DNA of 64,000 nt from Flavobacteriales bacterium. Its GTDB lineage: Bacteria; Bacteroidota; Bacteroidia; Flavobacteriales_F; PHOS-HE28. A program made the position numbers and the translations under genes. The stretch spans positions 1,001,964 to 1,065,963 of the forward strand of contig JAHCIA010000001.1 of NCBI GenBank assembly GCA_026129465.1, given 5' to 3'. The notes below the pieces were generated by a model, which was given only the letters and a program-made list of their open reading frames with translations, had not been told where the DNA came from and did no database searches. The stretch's first letter is position 1. Each line of letters opens with the position of its first letter. Below are positions 1 to 7,986 of the stretch, one piece after another.

Positions 1-1
1 G

Positions 2-643
2 GATTGTGCGGGCGTACCTGGTGGCACGGCCCTTCCTGGTTCGCCCTGCAACGATGGGAACATCTGCACGATCGCGGATGTCTGGACGACCTCCTGCACC
101 TGTGCCGGACAACCCTTCACGGCCGGACCGATCACCGGCCCACCCACGGCGGAGACCTACAGCGAAGTGACCTTCACGGTCCCTGCGGTGTCAGGCGCCT
201 CCAGCTATGCTTGGGTCCTTCCTCCTGGCTGGGCCACCAACGACTTCGATATGGACAACAGCTTCACCGCCACGACCGGCGCCGCTGCTGGTCCCACCGA
301 GCTCTGTGCAACGGTACACCTGGGCACCTGCCCGGAGACGAGTTGCACAACGGTCAATGTCGTCGTCATCAGCGGTGTGGAGGAACAGGACATGGGGAAT
401 TGGCTCTCGGTATGGCCCAACCCGTCCGATGGCATGTTCCAGTTGTCCATTTCCGGTGTGGACCAGCGACCGCTCGAGTTGAACGTGCTGGATGCCGTCG
501 GACGATCGATCCGCTCGTCGGTCACGGAACCAGGCCAGTCCACCGCCACCATCGATCTGCAGGGTGCCGCGCCGGGCGCCTACTTCCTTGTCGCCACACG
601 GCCCGGGGCACGGCAGGTGGTGAAGCTGTTCATCGCACGATGA
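2..643 (+). CDS. T9SS-sorted surface protein, C-terminal part (5' end outside window)
   Basis: The reading frame is open from base 2, so the gene begins before the window. The visible part starts with a cysteine-rich segment of the type DCAGVPGGTALPGSPCNDGN, then a PKD/Ig-like stretch (GPPTAETYSEVTFTVPAVSG onwards), and ends in a type A T9SS sorting domain (LSVWPNPSDGMFQLSI ... GAYFLVATRPG ... KLFIAR). This family is exported by Sec, crosses the outer membrane through T9SS and is attached at or released from the cell surface. Function beyond surface display (adhesion, matrix) cannot be read. The stop overlaps the next start by 4 nt (ATGA at 640-643), which suggests co-transcription with the downstream surface genes. 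Confidence 0.85.
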   Translation, partial: DCAGVPGGTALPGSPCNDGNICTIADVWTTSCTCAGQPFTAGPITGPPTAETYSEVTFTVPAVSGASSYAWVLPPGWATNDFDMDNSFTATTGAAAGPTELCATVHLGTCPETSCTTVNVVVISGVEEQDMGNWLSVWPNPSDGMFQLSISGVDQRPLELNVLDAVGRSIRSSVTEPGQSTATIDLQGAAPGAYFLVATRPGARQVVKLFIAR

Positions 644-1218
644 GTCCAAGCATCCCCAAGTCGCCATCACAAGCACCTGCACCCACCATGTTCCGCGCCA
701 CATACGAACGACCCCGGCTGCTCGCGCGCATGATCCAGACCATCGCACTGGCCGTGGCTTGTTCCGGGCTGCATGCCCAGAACCGCCCCCAGCGCTCCAA
801 CCTGGGCGCGGCAGGAGGCTCCGTGATACACACGGCGAATGGCAGGAGCTTCTACCTGCAACAGTCCGTGGGGCAGGCCAGCGTGGCGGGTTCAAGGCTC
901 GCTGACGGGCGCTACTACAACCAGGGATTCGTGCAGCCTTTCCACAAGGCGGTGCAGGGTCTGCCCTCCACGGACCTGGACGCATTGCTGTTCCCGAATC
1001 CGTTCACCGACCAGTTCACCATCGCCTTCGCCCAGGAACCGGCCCTCCCCGTGAACGTGCTGGTGTACAACATCACCGGGCAGGTGGTGTACGCGGCGGA
1101 ACATGCGCCACAGCGTTCGCTCCTGATCCAGCCCGGTCCCTTCGCCGCAGGGGCGTACGTGGTGCATGTCCTGGTCGGCCATCGGCGCTTCTCCGGCCAC
1201 CTCCAGCGCTTCCAGTGA
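640..1218 (+). CDS. Small T9SS type A sorting-domain protein
   Basis: This 192-residue protein has a signal-like segment (MIQTIALAVACSGLHAQ, around residues 31-47), a short central domain (GGSVIHTANGRSFYLQQSVG) and a C-terminal T9SS sorting domain (ALLFPNPFTDQFTIAF ... YNITGQVVY ... GAYVVHVLVG). The start at 640 overlaps the upstream stop; internal ATGs at 688 and 730 would give a more conventional signal peptide and cannot be excluded. Short proteins of this design are common in Flavobacteriales surface-protein clusters, but no activity is assigned. It is followed after 34 nt by an outer-membrane barrel gene. Confidence 0.75.
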   Translation: MSPSIPKSPSQAPAPTMFRATYERPRLLARMIQTIALAVACSGLHAQNRPQRSNLGAAGGSVIHTANGRSFYLQQSVGQASVAGSRLADGRYYNQGFVQPFHKAVQGLPSTDLDALLFPNPFTDQFTIAFAQEPALPVNVLVYNITGQVVYAAEHAPQRSLLIQPGPFAAGAYVVHVLVGHRRFSGHLQRFQ

Positions 1219-1252
1219 ACCGGCCGGCACACATCAACAAACAACGGATGCC

Positions 1253-1954
1253 ATGATCACCCCACGCCACCTTCTGGTCTTCCTGCTGGCCACCGCCGCG
1301 TTGCACACCAGCGGCCAGCAGGCCTACCTGCTCACCGGCATGACCCGTTCGGAATTCCTGTACAAGGATTCGCAAGGCCGTTCCCTGGATGGCATGCATC
1401 CGCAGGTGGGCCTCTCACTCGCGGGTGGTCTGCGCCAGGCGTTCAGGCCGCTCAATCCCGCATGGTTCTTCAATGTCGGCGTGGTGTATGCGCATTATGG
1501 CATGCGTGGCACCAGCCCGGATATTCATCGCCGCTACTACGAATGGCGCACCACCTACCTGGGGATCAACCTGGGCGTGGAACGCGACCTGTTCACCGTG
1601 AAACTGCCGAACAGGGATGGCAAGGGCCTGACCTTCATGCTCGGCGCCGCGGCCGCCCCGGAGTTCCTCGTCAAGGGTGCGCAGACGATCGACCACGAGG
1701 TGTATGACCTGCACGGCGTGGAGCAGTTCGATGCCCCCTTCCTCTTCCTGCGCGGCATCGCCGGCTTCAACTTCTGCGTCACCAACCGCACGGCGATCGC
1801 GGCGCACTATGCCTTTGCCCACGGCCGCCGGTTCCCGGGTAGAGCACCGACGGACGATGAACGGCTGGCCTTCCGGACGCACAGCATCGCCTTCGGCGTG
1901 CAGATCAGCTTCCCCAGTTGCAAGTACTGCCTCTCCAAACTGGGCAAACACTAA
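1253..1954 (+). CDS. Outer-membrane beta-barrel protein
   Basis: The 233-residue product begins with a signal peptide (MITPRHLLVFLLATAALHTSG) and continues as alternating aromatic/polar strands typical of a small outer-membrane barrel, for example QVGLSLAGGLRQAF, AWFFNVGVVYAHYGM and HSIAFGVQISF. It ends with CKYCLSKLGKH, an unusual cysteine pair at the C-terminus. The start at 1253 is chosen because it gives the signal peptide directly; the frame is open further upstream but that part overlaps the previous gene. It lies 13 nt before the fibre gene and may act as its membrane partner or anchor, which is inference. It does not show recognisable PorP/SprF features. Confidence 0.7.
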   Translation: MITPRHLLVFLLATAALHTSGQQAYLLTGMTRSEFLYKDSQGRSLDGMHPQVGLSLAGGLRQAFRPLNPAWFFNVGVVYAHYGMRGTSPDIHRRYYEWRTTYLGINLGVERDLFTVKLPNRDGKGLTFMLGAAAAPEFLVKGAQTIDHEVYDLHGVEQFDAPFLFLRGIAGFNFCVTNRTAIAAHYAFAHGRRFPGRAPTDDERLAFRTHSIAFGVQISFPSCKYCLSKLGKH

Positions 1955-1967
1955 AGGAACCAGTACC

Positions 1968-4208
1968 ATGAGAACCACGATCCTCCTCGGCATCCTGTTG
2001 TGCGCCACCCTGCAAGGCCTCGCACAATCGCACGGGATCAGCTACCAGGCCATCATCCTCAGCCGTGCCGACAACACCACCGAGATACCGGGCGTGGATG
2101 TCGCCGGCGGGAGCTACCTGCCCGATCAGGCCCTGGCCCTGCGCTTCACCATCATCGACCAGAACGGGGCGATCGAGTACCAGGAGACGCACAGCACCAC
2201 CACCGACCTCTACGGCCTGGTCTCCCTGATCATCGGCCACGGCACGGTGACCAGCGAGAGTCCCGATGTGTTCGAGGAGATCGATTGGGACGGCACGCCG
2301 AAGGACCTGCTGGTGGAGGTGAACATCCCCTCGCCGCATGGCCAGGGCGAATACATGGAATTCAGCATCCAGGAACTCGTCTTCGCACCGTACGCGTTCC
2401 ACCGCAACATCACCGCCACCGGCAGCCTCACCGTCGATGGGGCCAGCATCCTGAACAATTCCCTGGTGGTGGCCAACGGCAGCCCGACACACCTGACGGG
2501 CGACCTGGTCGTGGACGGTTCCGCCTTGTTCAATGGCACCGTCACACTGTCCCAATGCCTCTATCTCCAGGATTGCCTGTGGGTGCAGGGCACCACCGAC
2601 CTGAACAATGGCCTCCGCGTGAACTTCGGCACCCCGAGCAGCCTGTCCGGCACCTTGGATGTGGGTGGCGCGGCGGATCTGAACAGCAGCCTGGATGTAC
2701 ATGGGGCGACCCGGTTGGAGCACACCCTCGAGGTGGATGGGACCACCAGCTTGAACAGCACCCTGGACGTGGATGGCGGAACCACGCTGAACAGCACATT
2801 GGACGTGGATGGCTCCACCACCTTGAACCACACCCTCGATGTGGACGGTGCCACCACCTTGAACAACACGCTGGACGTGGATGGCGCCACAACGCTGCAC
2901 AGCACGCTGGAAGTGGATGGCGCTTCGGTGATCCACAACACACTTGACGTAGAGGGGCGCACCACGATCACGGCGAGCCTCTCCGGCGACGACGATGACT
3001 TCGGCGCCTACCCCTTGCGTGTGCAGGGTGGGCAGCACGGCGTGGCGATCCAGGTGAACGCGACGGACATGAACGGCAGCACCAACTTCATCACCTTCTT
3101 CGACGGCAGCGGCACGGCAAGGGGCAGGATCGAGGGGCAGAACACGGGCGAGGTCATGCTGTCGGCTCCTTACATCTATGAGAATTCGGTGTTCGCGGTC
3201 GAACTCGGACTGGCGATCGCCGATCTGGTCGCCGCATCCACTTCATCCACCATCTGCCTTGGGCTGGGTGGGTGTGTCACGGCACCGGTGCCTTCCCTGG
3301 TGATCGCCGCCATCATCAAGGTGGGCGTGGCCACGGCCAAGCCCATCGCCTACAACATATTCGCGCTGTCCAACCTGGGTGTCACTTACGAGTCGGGGTC
3401 GGCGGACTATGCGGAATGGTTGGAACGCCTCGACCCCGCGGAACCCATGGGCTTCGGAGATGTCGTGGCGATGAACGGCGGACGGATCAGCAAGAGGACC
3501 GGCGGTGCCGAGCGCTACATGGTGATCTCCTACAAACCGGCCGTGCTGGGCAACTCGCCCGAGCCGGGCACGGAACACCTCTTTGAAAAAGTGTGCTTCA
3601 TGGGGCAGGTGCCCGTGAAGGTGATGGGACCGGTGAACGTGGGCGACTACATCCTGCCCAGCGGCTTCGGCAACGGGTACGGCAGGGCGGTCGCGCCCGG
3701 CCGGATGACCCTGGCCGACCATCCGAACATCGTGGGCCGGGCCTGGAGCGCCTCCCAGGATCCGATAGGTGGCTACGTGAATGTGGCCATCGGCATGGGC
3801 AACAACGCGGATCTGACGGACAAGCTGATCGACCAACAGGCGCAACTCGATGAACTGCGCGCGGAGGTGATGGCCATCCGGAATGAAATGAAAGGGATCG
3901 CCACGGTCGCCGGCGCCCGGGGGGCGAACGCCGATCCAGCGGCCCATCCGCCCACATCCTCCTTCCAGACCACGGTCACCGCCGAGGAACTGCACCCGCC
4001 CATCGAGCGTGAAGCCGTCCTGGAAGCCATCGAAATGGTGCGGTCATACGCGAAGGAGACCGGCTTGGACCTGAATGAACATCCGTTCTTCATCAACCTG
4101 CAACATGACCCCGTGGCCCGCGAGGCATTCATCGACCAGGTCCTGGTCATGGCCGAGGCGCAACGCCAGCGCATGATCATGATCGATCGCGGGCATGGGT
4201 ACAAATAG
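1968..4208 (+). CDS. Secreted beta-solenoid fibre protein with 12-residue repeats
   Basis: The 746-residue product has a signal peptide (MRTTILLGILLCATLQGLAQ), then the N-terminal domain common to Bacteroidota fibre proteins (GISYQAIILSRADN ... YQETHSTTTDLYGLVSLIIG ... APYAF, about residues 22-145). Residues 221-328 are nine consecutive 12-residue units of the form DG(A/S/T)TTLN(S/N)TLDV, preceded by degenerate copies. A hydrophobic stretch follows (about 408-470), then a segment around residues 475-600 (SADYAEWLERLDP ... MVISYKPAVLGNSP) that resembles the peptidase-G2-like C-terminal chaperone region of tail-fibre proteins; that resemblance is tentative. A short coiled coil (about 616-644) precedes the end. 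No T9SS domain is present. A strong hairpin terminator follows at 4256. Confidence 0.75.
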   Translation: MRTTILLGILLCATLQGLAQSHGISYQAIILSRADNTTEIPGVDVAGGSYLPDQALALRFTIIDQNGAIEYQETHSTTTDLYGLVSLIIGHGTVTSESPDVFEEIDWDGTPKDLLVEVNIPSPHGQGEYMEFSIQELVFAPYAFHRNITATGSLTVDGASILNNSLVVANGSPTHLTGDLVVDGSALFNGTVTLSQCLYLQDCLWVQGTTDLNNGLRVNFGTPSSLSGTLDVGGAADLNSSLDVHGATRLEHTLEVDGTTSLNSTLDVDGGTTLNSTLDVDGSTTLNHTLDVDGATTLNNTLDVDGATTLHSTLEVDGASVIHNTLDVEGRTTITASLSGDDDDFGAYPLRVQGGQHGVAIQVNATDMNGSTNFITFFDGSGTARGRIEGQNTGEVMLSAPYIYENSVFAVELGLAIADLVAASTSSTICLGLGGCVTAPVPSLVIAAIIKVGVATAKPIAYNIFALSNLGVTYESGSADYAEWLERLDPAEPMGFGDVVAMNGGRISKRTGGAERYMVISYKPAVLGNSPEPGTEHLFEKVCFMGQVPVKVMGPVNVGDYILPSGFGNGYGRAVAPGRMTLADHPNIVGRAWSASQDPIGGYVNVAIGMGNNADLTDKLIDQQAQLDELRAEVMAIRNEMKGIATVAGARGANADPAAHPPTSSFQTTVTAEELHPPIEREAVLEAIEMVRSYAKETGLDLNEHPFFINLQHDPVAREAFIDQVLVMAEAQRQRMIMIDRGHGYK
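2628..2951 (+). repeat. Nine in-frame 36-bp repeats in the fibre gene
   Basis: Nine direct units of 36 bp start at 2628, 2664, 2700, 2736, 2772, 2808, 2844, 2880 and 2916. Each encodes 12 residues ending in LDV or LEV with DG at the start of the next unit. The central five units (2736-2915) are the most alike at DNA level. The period and the regular Leu/Val/Thr spacing fit one coil of a beta-solenoid per unit. Confidence 0.9.
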
Positions 4209-4255
4209 GTGGGTCCGGTTTCCCTGGTTCCTGAAGACCCTGTGCCATCCATGAA

Positions 4256-4281
4256 GAAGCCCCGGCTTTCGCCGGGGCTTC
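4256..4281. terminator. Bidirectional hairpin between fibre gene and csp
   Basis: GAAGCCCCGGC (4256-4266) pairs perfectly with GCCGGGGCTTC (4271-4281) around a TTTC loop. It lies between convergent genes (fibre gene on plus, cold-shock gene on minus) and probably ends both transcripts. The T-tract is weak on both sides. Confidence 0.75.
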
Positions 4282-4305
4282 CATGTTCTCAGGTGAGGGG
4301 AGACC

Positions 4306-4497
4306 TCAGGCCCGGGTCACGTTGACCGCGTTGGGACCCTTGGGGCTTTGCTCCACATCGAAGGTGACCTTGTCACCCTCCTGGAGGTTGTCCCTTGTCC
4401 CGGTCTTGTGCACGAAAAGGTCCTTGCCACCCTCGTCCGGGGTGATGAAACCGAAACCTTTCTCCGTGTTGAAGAACTTCACTGTACCGCTCGGCAT
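4306..4497 (-). CDS. Cold-shock domain protein
   Basis: A complete 63-residue cold-shock protein with the RNP1-like KGFGFI (residues 13-18) and RNP2-like DLFVH (26-30) motifs, and the usual PKGPNAVNV end. It binds single-stranded nucleic acid and acts as an RNA chaperone. The start at 4497 matches the family length exactly; the longer open frame upstream is its leader. The leader carries a stable hairpin (4515-4533), common for this gene class. Confidence 0.95.
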   Translation of the reverse strand: MPSGTVKFFNTEKGFGFITPDEGGKDLFVHKTGTRDNLQEGDKVTFDVEQSPKGPNAVNVTRA

Positions 4498-4514
4498 GTT
4501 ACTGCTTGTAATGT

Positions 4515-4533
4515 GCCCCGATCGAAGCGGGGC
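4515..4533 (-). promoter_or_regulatory. 5'-leader hairpin of the cold-shock gene
   Basis: GCCCCG (4515-4520) and CGGGGC (4528-4533) form a six-pair GC stem with a 7-nt loop, 18 nt before the csp start. About 70 nt upstream on the minus strand a TATCTTTA sequence (near 4581) could serve as the -7 box, which would give a leader of roughly 70-80 nt. A thermosensing or stability role is inference. The rest of the 4498-4736 gap shows no gene. Confidence 0.4.
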
Positions 4534-4736
4534 CTGTTGATCCCTGGCAAAAGCGCCGGGGTCTTGAAGGATGTAAAGATACGCCTTCCGCATCAGGGGC
4601 CGACGATCCGGACCTGCGTTGCCCGTGAGGAATGCGCATCGATAACGTGGCCCGGAGCCCTTGACGAACGGTTCATTCCGACCCATTCCCCATGTGCAAG
4701 CCCGGTTAGCTTTGACAGCCTCCAACACCCACCACC

Positions 4737-5153
4737 ATGGACCTCACCACCGTGAATTTCCTTGCTGTGATCGTTGCCACGCTCGCCGCCTTCGCTTTGG
4801 GCGCCGTGTGGTACACCGCCCTCTTCGGCAAACGCTGGATGAAGGAGGTCGGCTTTTCGGAAGAACAGTTGAAACAGGGCGCCAACCTGGGCCGCATCTA
4901 CGGCACCTGCCTGTTGCTCACCTTCGTGATGGGTCTTGGACTGGCCTTCATCTGGCACCAGGAGGACCCCGCGAGCCTCACCTGGCAAGTGGGCCTCTAC
5001 CACGGCCTGCTCATCGGCCTGTTCTTCGTGGCCCCCAGCACTGGCATCAACTATCTGTACCAGCGCAAGAGCTTCGCCCTCTGGCTCATCGACGCGGGTT
5101 ACCAGGTGGTCTTCCTCGGCATCATGGGCGCCGTCATCGGCGCGTGGCGGTAA
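4737..5153 (+). CDS. DUF1761-type small integral membrane protein
   Basis: The 138-residue product has four predicted membrane helices ([60 protein letters not shown]) and the [13 protein letters not shown] signature after helix 1 that is typical of DUF1761. The function of the family is unknown. A DinB-family gene follows after 13 nt and another small membrane protein after that, so the three may share a transcript. Confidence 0.8.
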   Translation: MDLTTVNFLAVIVATLAAFALGAVWYTALFGKRWMKEVGFSEEQLKQGANLGRIYGTCLLLTFVMGLGLAFIWHQEDPASLTWQVGLYHGLLIGLFFVAPSTGINYLYQRKSFALWLIDAGYQVVFLGIMGAVIGAWR

Positions 5154-5166
5154 GGCCGGCATAGCG

Positions 5167-5676
5167 ATGGAACGCGCCCTACTCTTCAGCCAACTCGAAC
5201 GGCACGGCAACGTTTTCCGCGCGCTGCTCACGGGCATGCCGCCTGAGGAGATCGTTTGGCGGCCGGCACCGGAGAAATGGTGCGCGCTGGAGATCGTGCG
5301 CCACCTGCACGATGAGGAACGCGAGGACTTTCGCGCCAGGCTTCGATCCACGCTTGACGACCCCACGGCACCCTGGCCGAAGATCGATCCGGCCGCCTGG
5401 GTAAACGAACGCGACTACATGGGACAGGACTTCGATGCCACGCTGAGCGGCTTCCTGGATGAAAGGACCCTTTCGGTGGAATGGCTGCGTGGCCTGGATG
5501 ATGCGCCATGGGGCAATGCCTACCTCCACCCCAAGGTGGGTCCGGTGAGTTGCGAGCTGCTGCTTACCAACTGGGTGGCGCACGACCTGCACCACTTCCG
5601 CCAACTCAACAACCTCCGCTACGCCTACCTGAAAGCACACACCACCGTGCCGCTGGACTATGCGGGCACCTGGTGA
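5167..5676 (+). CDS. DinB-family protein
   Basis: The 169-residue product is a DinB/YfiT-like four-helix bundle. Family features are the WRPAPEKWCALEIVRHLHDEE segment with the first histidine, and the C-terminal NWVAHDLHHFRQLNNLR with the metal-binding histidine pair. DinB-like proteins are putative metal-dependent transferases, often thiol-linked; the substrate here is unknown. The ATG at 5167 is preferred because the longer frame overlaps the upstream gene. Confidence 0.85.
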   Translation: MERALLFSQLERHGNVFRALLTGMPPEEIVWRPAPEKWCALEIVRHLHDEEREDFRARLRSTLDDPTAPWPKIDPAAWVNERDYMGQDFDATLSGFLDERTLSVEWLRGLDDAPWGNAYLHPKVGPVSCELLLTNWVAHDLHHFRQLNNLRYAYLKAHTTVPLDYAGTW

Positions 5677-5716
5677 ATCGTTCCTGAACACGAAAAATGC
5701 CTACACCCCATCACCC

Positions 5717-6115
5717 ATGAGTCCCACCCTGCGCAACATCCTCGCGGTCATCATCGGCATCGCGGCCTGCATGTTCCTGAACGGCATGCTGCTGGGCCTG
5801 ATGATGAAGGTCATCGCTCCTCCCGCCGGCTTCGACCCGAATGACGTGGCCACCTACCACCTGCTCCATGGCAAGCACTTCCTGCCACCTTTCATCGCGC
5901 ATGCGGTGCCTTCACTCGTCGGTGGCTTCATCGCGGCCTTCATCGCCGCCACGCGCAAGATGACCTTCGCGCTGGTGGTGGGCGCCGTGCATCTGCTCGG
6001 CGGCATCGTGGCGGCCTTCATGATCCCAGCGCCGGTGTGGTTCATCGTGCTTGACCTGGTGGTGGCCTACCTGCCCATGGCCTGGATCGGGGGGTGTCTG
6101 GCCACGCGCCAGTGA
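5717..6115 (+). CDS. Four-helix integral membrane protein, unknown function
   Basis: The 132-residue product has four hydrophobic segments (NILAVIIGIAACMFLNGMLLG, FIAHAVPSLVGGFIAAFIA, FALVVGAVHLLGGIVAAF, FIVLDLVVAYLPMAWIGG). It is not recognised as a named family beyond a small Bacteroidota membrane protein. The start at 5717 gives the hydrophobic N-terminus directly; it is 40 nt after the DinB gene. It converges with the reductase gene 35 nt downstream. Confidence 0.7.
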   Translation: MSPTLRNILAVIIGIAACMFLNGMLLGLMMKVIAPPAGFDPNDVATYHLLHGKHFLPPFIAHAVPSLVGGFIAAFIAATRKMTFALVVGAVHLLGGIVAAFMIPAPVWFIVLDLVVAYLPMAWIGGCLATRQ

Positions 6116-6150
6116 AAGGGTCTGCCGGTGGGCATCATACGAAGGCAGTA

Positions 6151-6837
6151 TCACGCCTTCACGATCCGGAAGTTGAACATCGGCGTGCGGATGGCGCCCC
6201 ACAGACGGACCCAGATGGGCAGGACCTGTTCACTGCCGCGCGCGGTGGTGATATCGCCCAGATCGATCATGTCCGCGTCGGCCCAACCGAACCAGCGCAG
6301 CAATGCGCGCACCTCGTCCTTCGCGTCGGCATCGTTGCCGCTGAGGAAGATGTTCGTGCGTTCGGGCAGCAGGCCGGGGTCCACCATCAGTGCCGCCGTG
6401 AGGGTGTTCAGCGATTTTACCACGCGCACCTTCGGGAATGCCATTTGGATCCGCTCCCCCAGGGAGTCGTCATTGCAGACGAACAGCGTGGGCGGCATGC
6501 CCTTCGAGAAATCCAGCGGATTGCTGATGTCCAGCAGCACCTTGGTGCCGAGGTTCGCCGCGCCCGCGAGTTTCAGCGCTTCCAACGAACCGGACCCGTT
6601 TGTGGCGTTCACCACCAGTACACCATGCGCGGCCGCCTCCGCATGGGTGCCCAGCTTCACGGTACCGTGGTCCTTGTGCCATTCCGCGAACGGTGCGCCG
6701 CCCATGGCACTCTTCTCCGTGTTCGCCAGGGTGGCCCTGGGGTCGCGCGTGCCGATCATCACGTCGTGGCCCAATGAGGCGAGTTTCGCCGCGATGGTGC
6801 GGCCAACGCCGCCGGTGCCGAGGATGCCGATCTTCAT
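6151..6837 (-). CDS. NADPH-dependent F420 reductase-like oxidoreductase
   Basis: The 228-residue protein opens with a Rossmann dinucleotide motif GILGTGGVGRTIAAKLASLG and a second-strand IGTRDPRAT that favours NADP. The middle (LLDISNPLDFSKGMPP, VVKSLNTLTAALMVDP) is typical of the F420-reductase-like (COG2085) family. In Bacteroidota, which lack F420, such proteins are probably NADP-dependent reductases of unknown substrate. It is divergent from an HxlR-type regulator (7018), a pairing that suggests the regulator controls it. Confidence 0.85.
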   Translation of the reverse strand: MKIGILGTGGVGRTIAAKLASLGHDVMIGTRDPRATLANTEKSAMGGAPFAEWHKDHGTVKLGTHAEAAAHGVLVVNATNGSGSLEALKLAGAANLGTKVLLDISNPLDFSKGMPPTLFVCNDDSLGERIQMAFPKVRVVKSLNTLTAALMVDPGLLPERTNIFLSGNDADAKDEVRALLRWFGWADADMIDLGDITTARGSEQVLPIWVRLWGAIRTPMFNFRIVKA

Positions 6838-6844
6838 GGTATGG

Positions 6845-6887
6845 TCAGGTTGAAGGGTTGAAAAGTTGAGCGGTTGGAGGTTGATGG
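6845..6887. repeat. Degenerate GTTGAAG/GGTTGGAGG word repeat
   Basis: The stretch reads as successive variants of GGTTGAAGG: AGGTTGAAGGGTTGAAAAG, then TTGAGCGGTTGGAGGTTGA. It sits immediately upstream of the reductase start in the divergent gap. Similar words occur near 20685, 49389, 50718 and 54752. Confidence 0.6.
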
Positions 6888-7017
6888 CCCCATCCGGTCA
6901 GGACAAAGCTCACCTCGTCACCAACGCCAATCAAGGGCTGTCACGAAGGATAGTGGGCCACCCGGATGACGGGAATACCGGGGCACGCAACGGATCCGAG
7001 AACGTTAATTTTCGCTC

Positions 7018-7425
7018 ATGCTCATCGACGGCAAGGAACACCGGATCCGGATGCGTGGCAGGGAGTACCACTGCGCGTTGGACGTGACCATGGACTATAT
7101 CGGCGGCAAGTGGAAGGCCATCGTGCTGTGGTACCTGCGCAACGGCACCAAGCGCTTCAGCGAGCTGGACCGCCACATTCCGGGGATCACGGAAAAAATG
7201 CTCTCCCTGCAACTCCGCCAATTGGAGAAGGACGGCTTGGTGAAGCGGACCATACATCCCGAGGTGCCGCCACGTGTGGAATATGAGCTCACGGAAGAAG
7301 GCCGCACGCTGCTACCCCTGCTGGAGGAGATCGCCAAGTGGGGCCGCTTGATGGGCGCCAGGCATGGTCGTGTGGAAGAGGTGCCCACCCGGCCACGGGG
7401 CGCGCGCAGGTCGGGACCACGATAG
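7018..7425 (+). CDS. HxlR-family transcriptional regulator
   Basis: The 135-residue protein is a winged-helix regulator of the HxlR family: CALDVTMDYIGGKWKAIVLWYL with the family cysteine, RFSELDRHIPGITEKMLSLQLRQLE as recognition helix, and PRVEYELTEEGRTLLPLLEEI in the wing and dimer region. HxlR regulators often respond to electrophiles or quinones. The start at 7018 is 3 nt after a TAATTTTCG promoter-like box, implying a leaderless mRNA. It is divergent from the oxidoreductase at 6151. Confidence 0.9.
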   Translation: MLIDGKEHRIRMRGREYHCALDVTMDYIGGKWKAIVLWYLRNGTKRFSELDRHIPGITEKMLSLQLRQLEKDGLVKRTIHPEVPPRVEYELTEEGRTLLPLLEEIAKWGRLMGARHGRVEEVPTRPRGARRSGPR

Positions 7426-7436
7426 CGGCACCGGAC

Positions 7437-7850
7437 CTATCGCTTCGCAAGCAGCCCCTCCTCTTCCAGCCGCTCCCTGATCCAGTCAAGCGCTTCGCCT
7501 TCCTCCCGGAAGAGCCGCGTGGGGAAGGTCTGCGGATTGTAGTTGTAGTAGATCTCGGACATCGAAGTGCCCAGCTCGTCCTGCGTCACGATGGCCAGCG
7601 CCACCAGCTGCGAATTGGCGTTGGTACGTCCGAAGTAGTCGACCTCCATCACTCTCAGATCGCCCAGGGTGCCGGGCTGGAACACACCGAGCATGGCGCA
7701 GCGTTCGCCGGTGAGTTCATCGCGGCGCAACTGCACTTCCATGAGACCCGCCACATCCAGCTCAACGCCTTCGCGATAGCGTACCTCGATCAAGCGGCCC
7801 TCCATGGTGAGGGACATATCGGCGAGCCGTGTGATGATGTGCTCCGGCAT
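7437..7850 (-). CDS. Conserved hypothetical protein, STAS/SpoIIAA-like size
   Basis: The 137-residue product (from ATG 7850) has the pattern LTMEGRLIEVRYREGVELDVAGLMEV followed by TGERCAMLGVFQPG and a C-terminal RLFREEGEALDWIRERLEE. The layout resembles small alpha/beta Bacteroidota proteins related to DUF7793, but the link is uncertain. Starts at 7898 or 7817 are possible. It converges with the HxlR gene (11 nt) and is divergent from the tricorn-like protease. Confidence 0.6.
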   Translation of the reverse strand: MPEHIITRLADMSLTMEGRLIEVRYREGVELDVAGLMEVQLRRDELTGERCAMLGVFQPGTLGDLRVMEVDYFGRTNANSQLVALAIVTQDELGTSMSEIYYNYNPQTFPTRLFREEGEALDWIRERLEEEGLLAKR

Positions 7851-7952
7851 GCCGGTGAAACTACTCCGCGATCCACGCCAGTGCCAACTGTTCATCACTT
7901 AGCTCCGAAGCGCGAACCATTCGTCACGTGACCGGGTGCCGGATGCCCCGGT

Positions 7953-7960
7953 TACATTCG
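7953..7960 (+). promoter_or_regulatory. Bacteroidota -7 box (TACATTCG) for the tricorn-like gene
   Basis: TACATTCG fits TAnnTTTG with one change and lies 26 nt before the ATG at 7987. No clear -33 TTG element was identified. Confidence 0.35.
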
Positions 7961-7986
7961 CTCTCCACGACCACCTCGAACGATCC

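Noticed and set aside
1253..1954. PorP/SprF-type T9SS partner
   Set aside because: The barrel lacks the recognisable PorP/SprF N-terminal and C-terminal patterns; only a generic outer-membrane barrel can be supported.
2628..2951. CRISPR-like regular repeat
   Set aside because: The 36-bp units have no spacers and encode an in-frame solenoid in a long conserved ORF.
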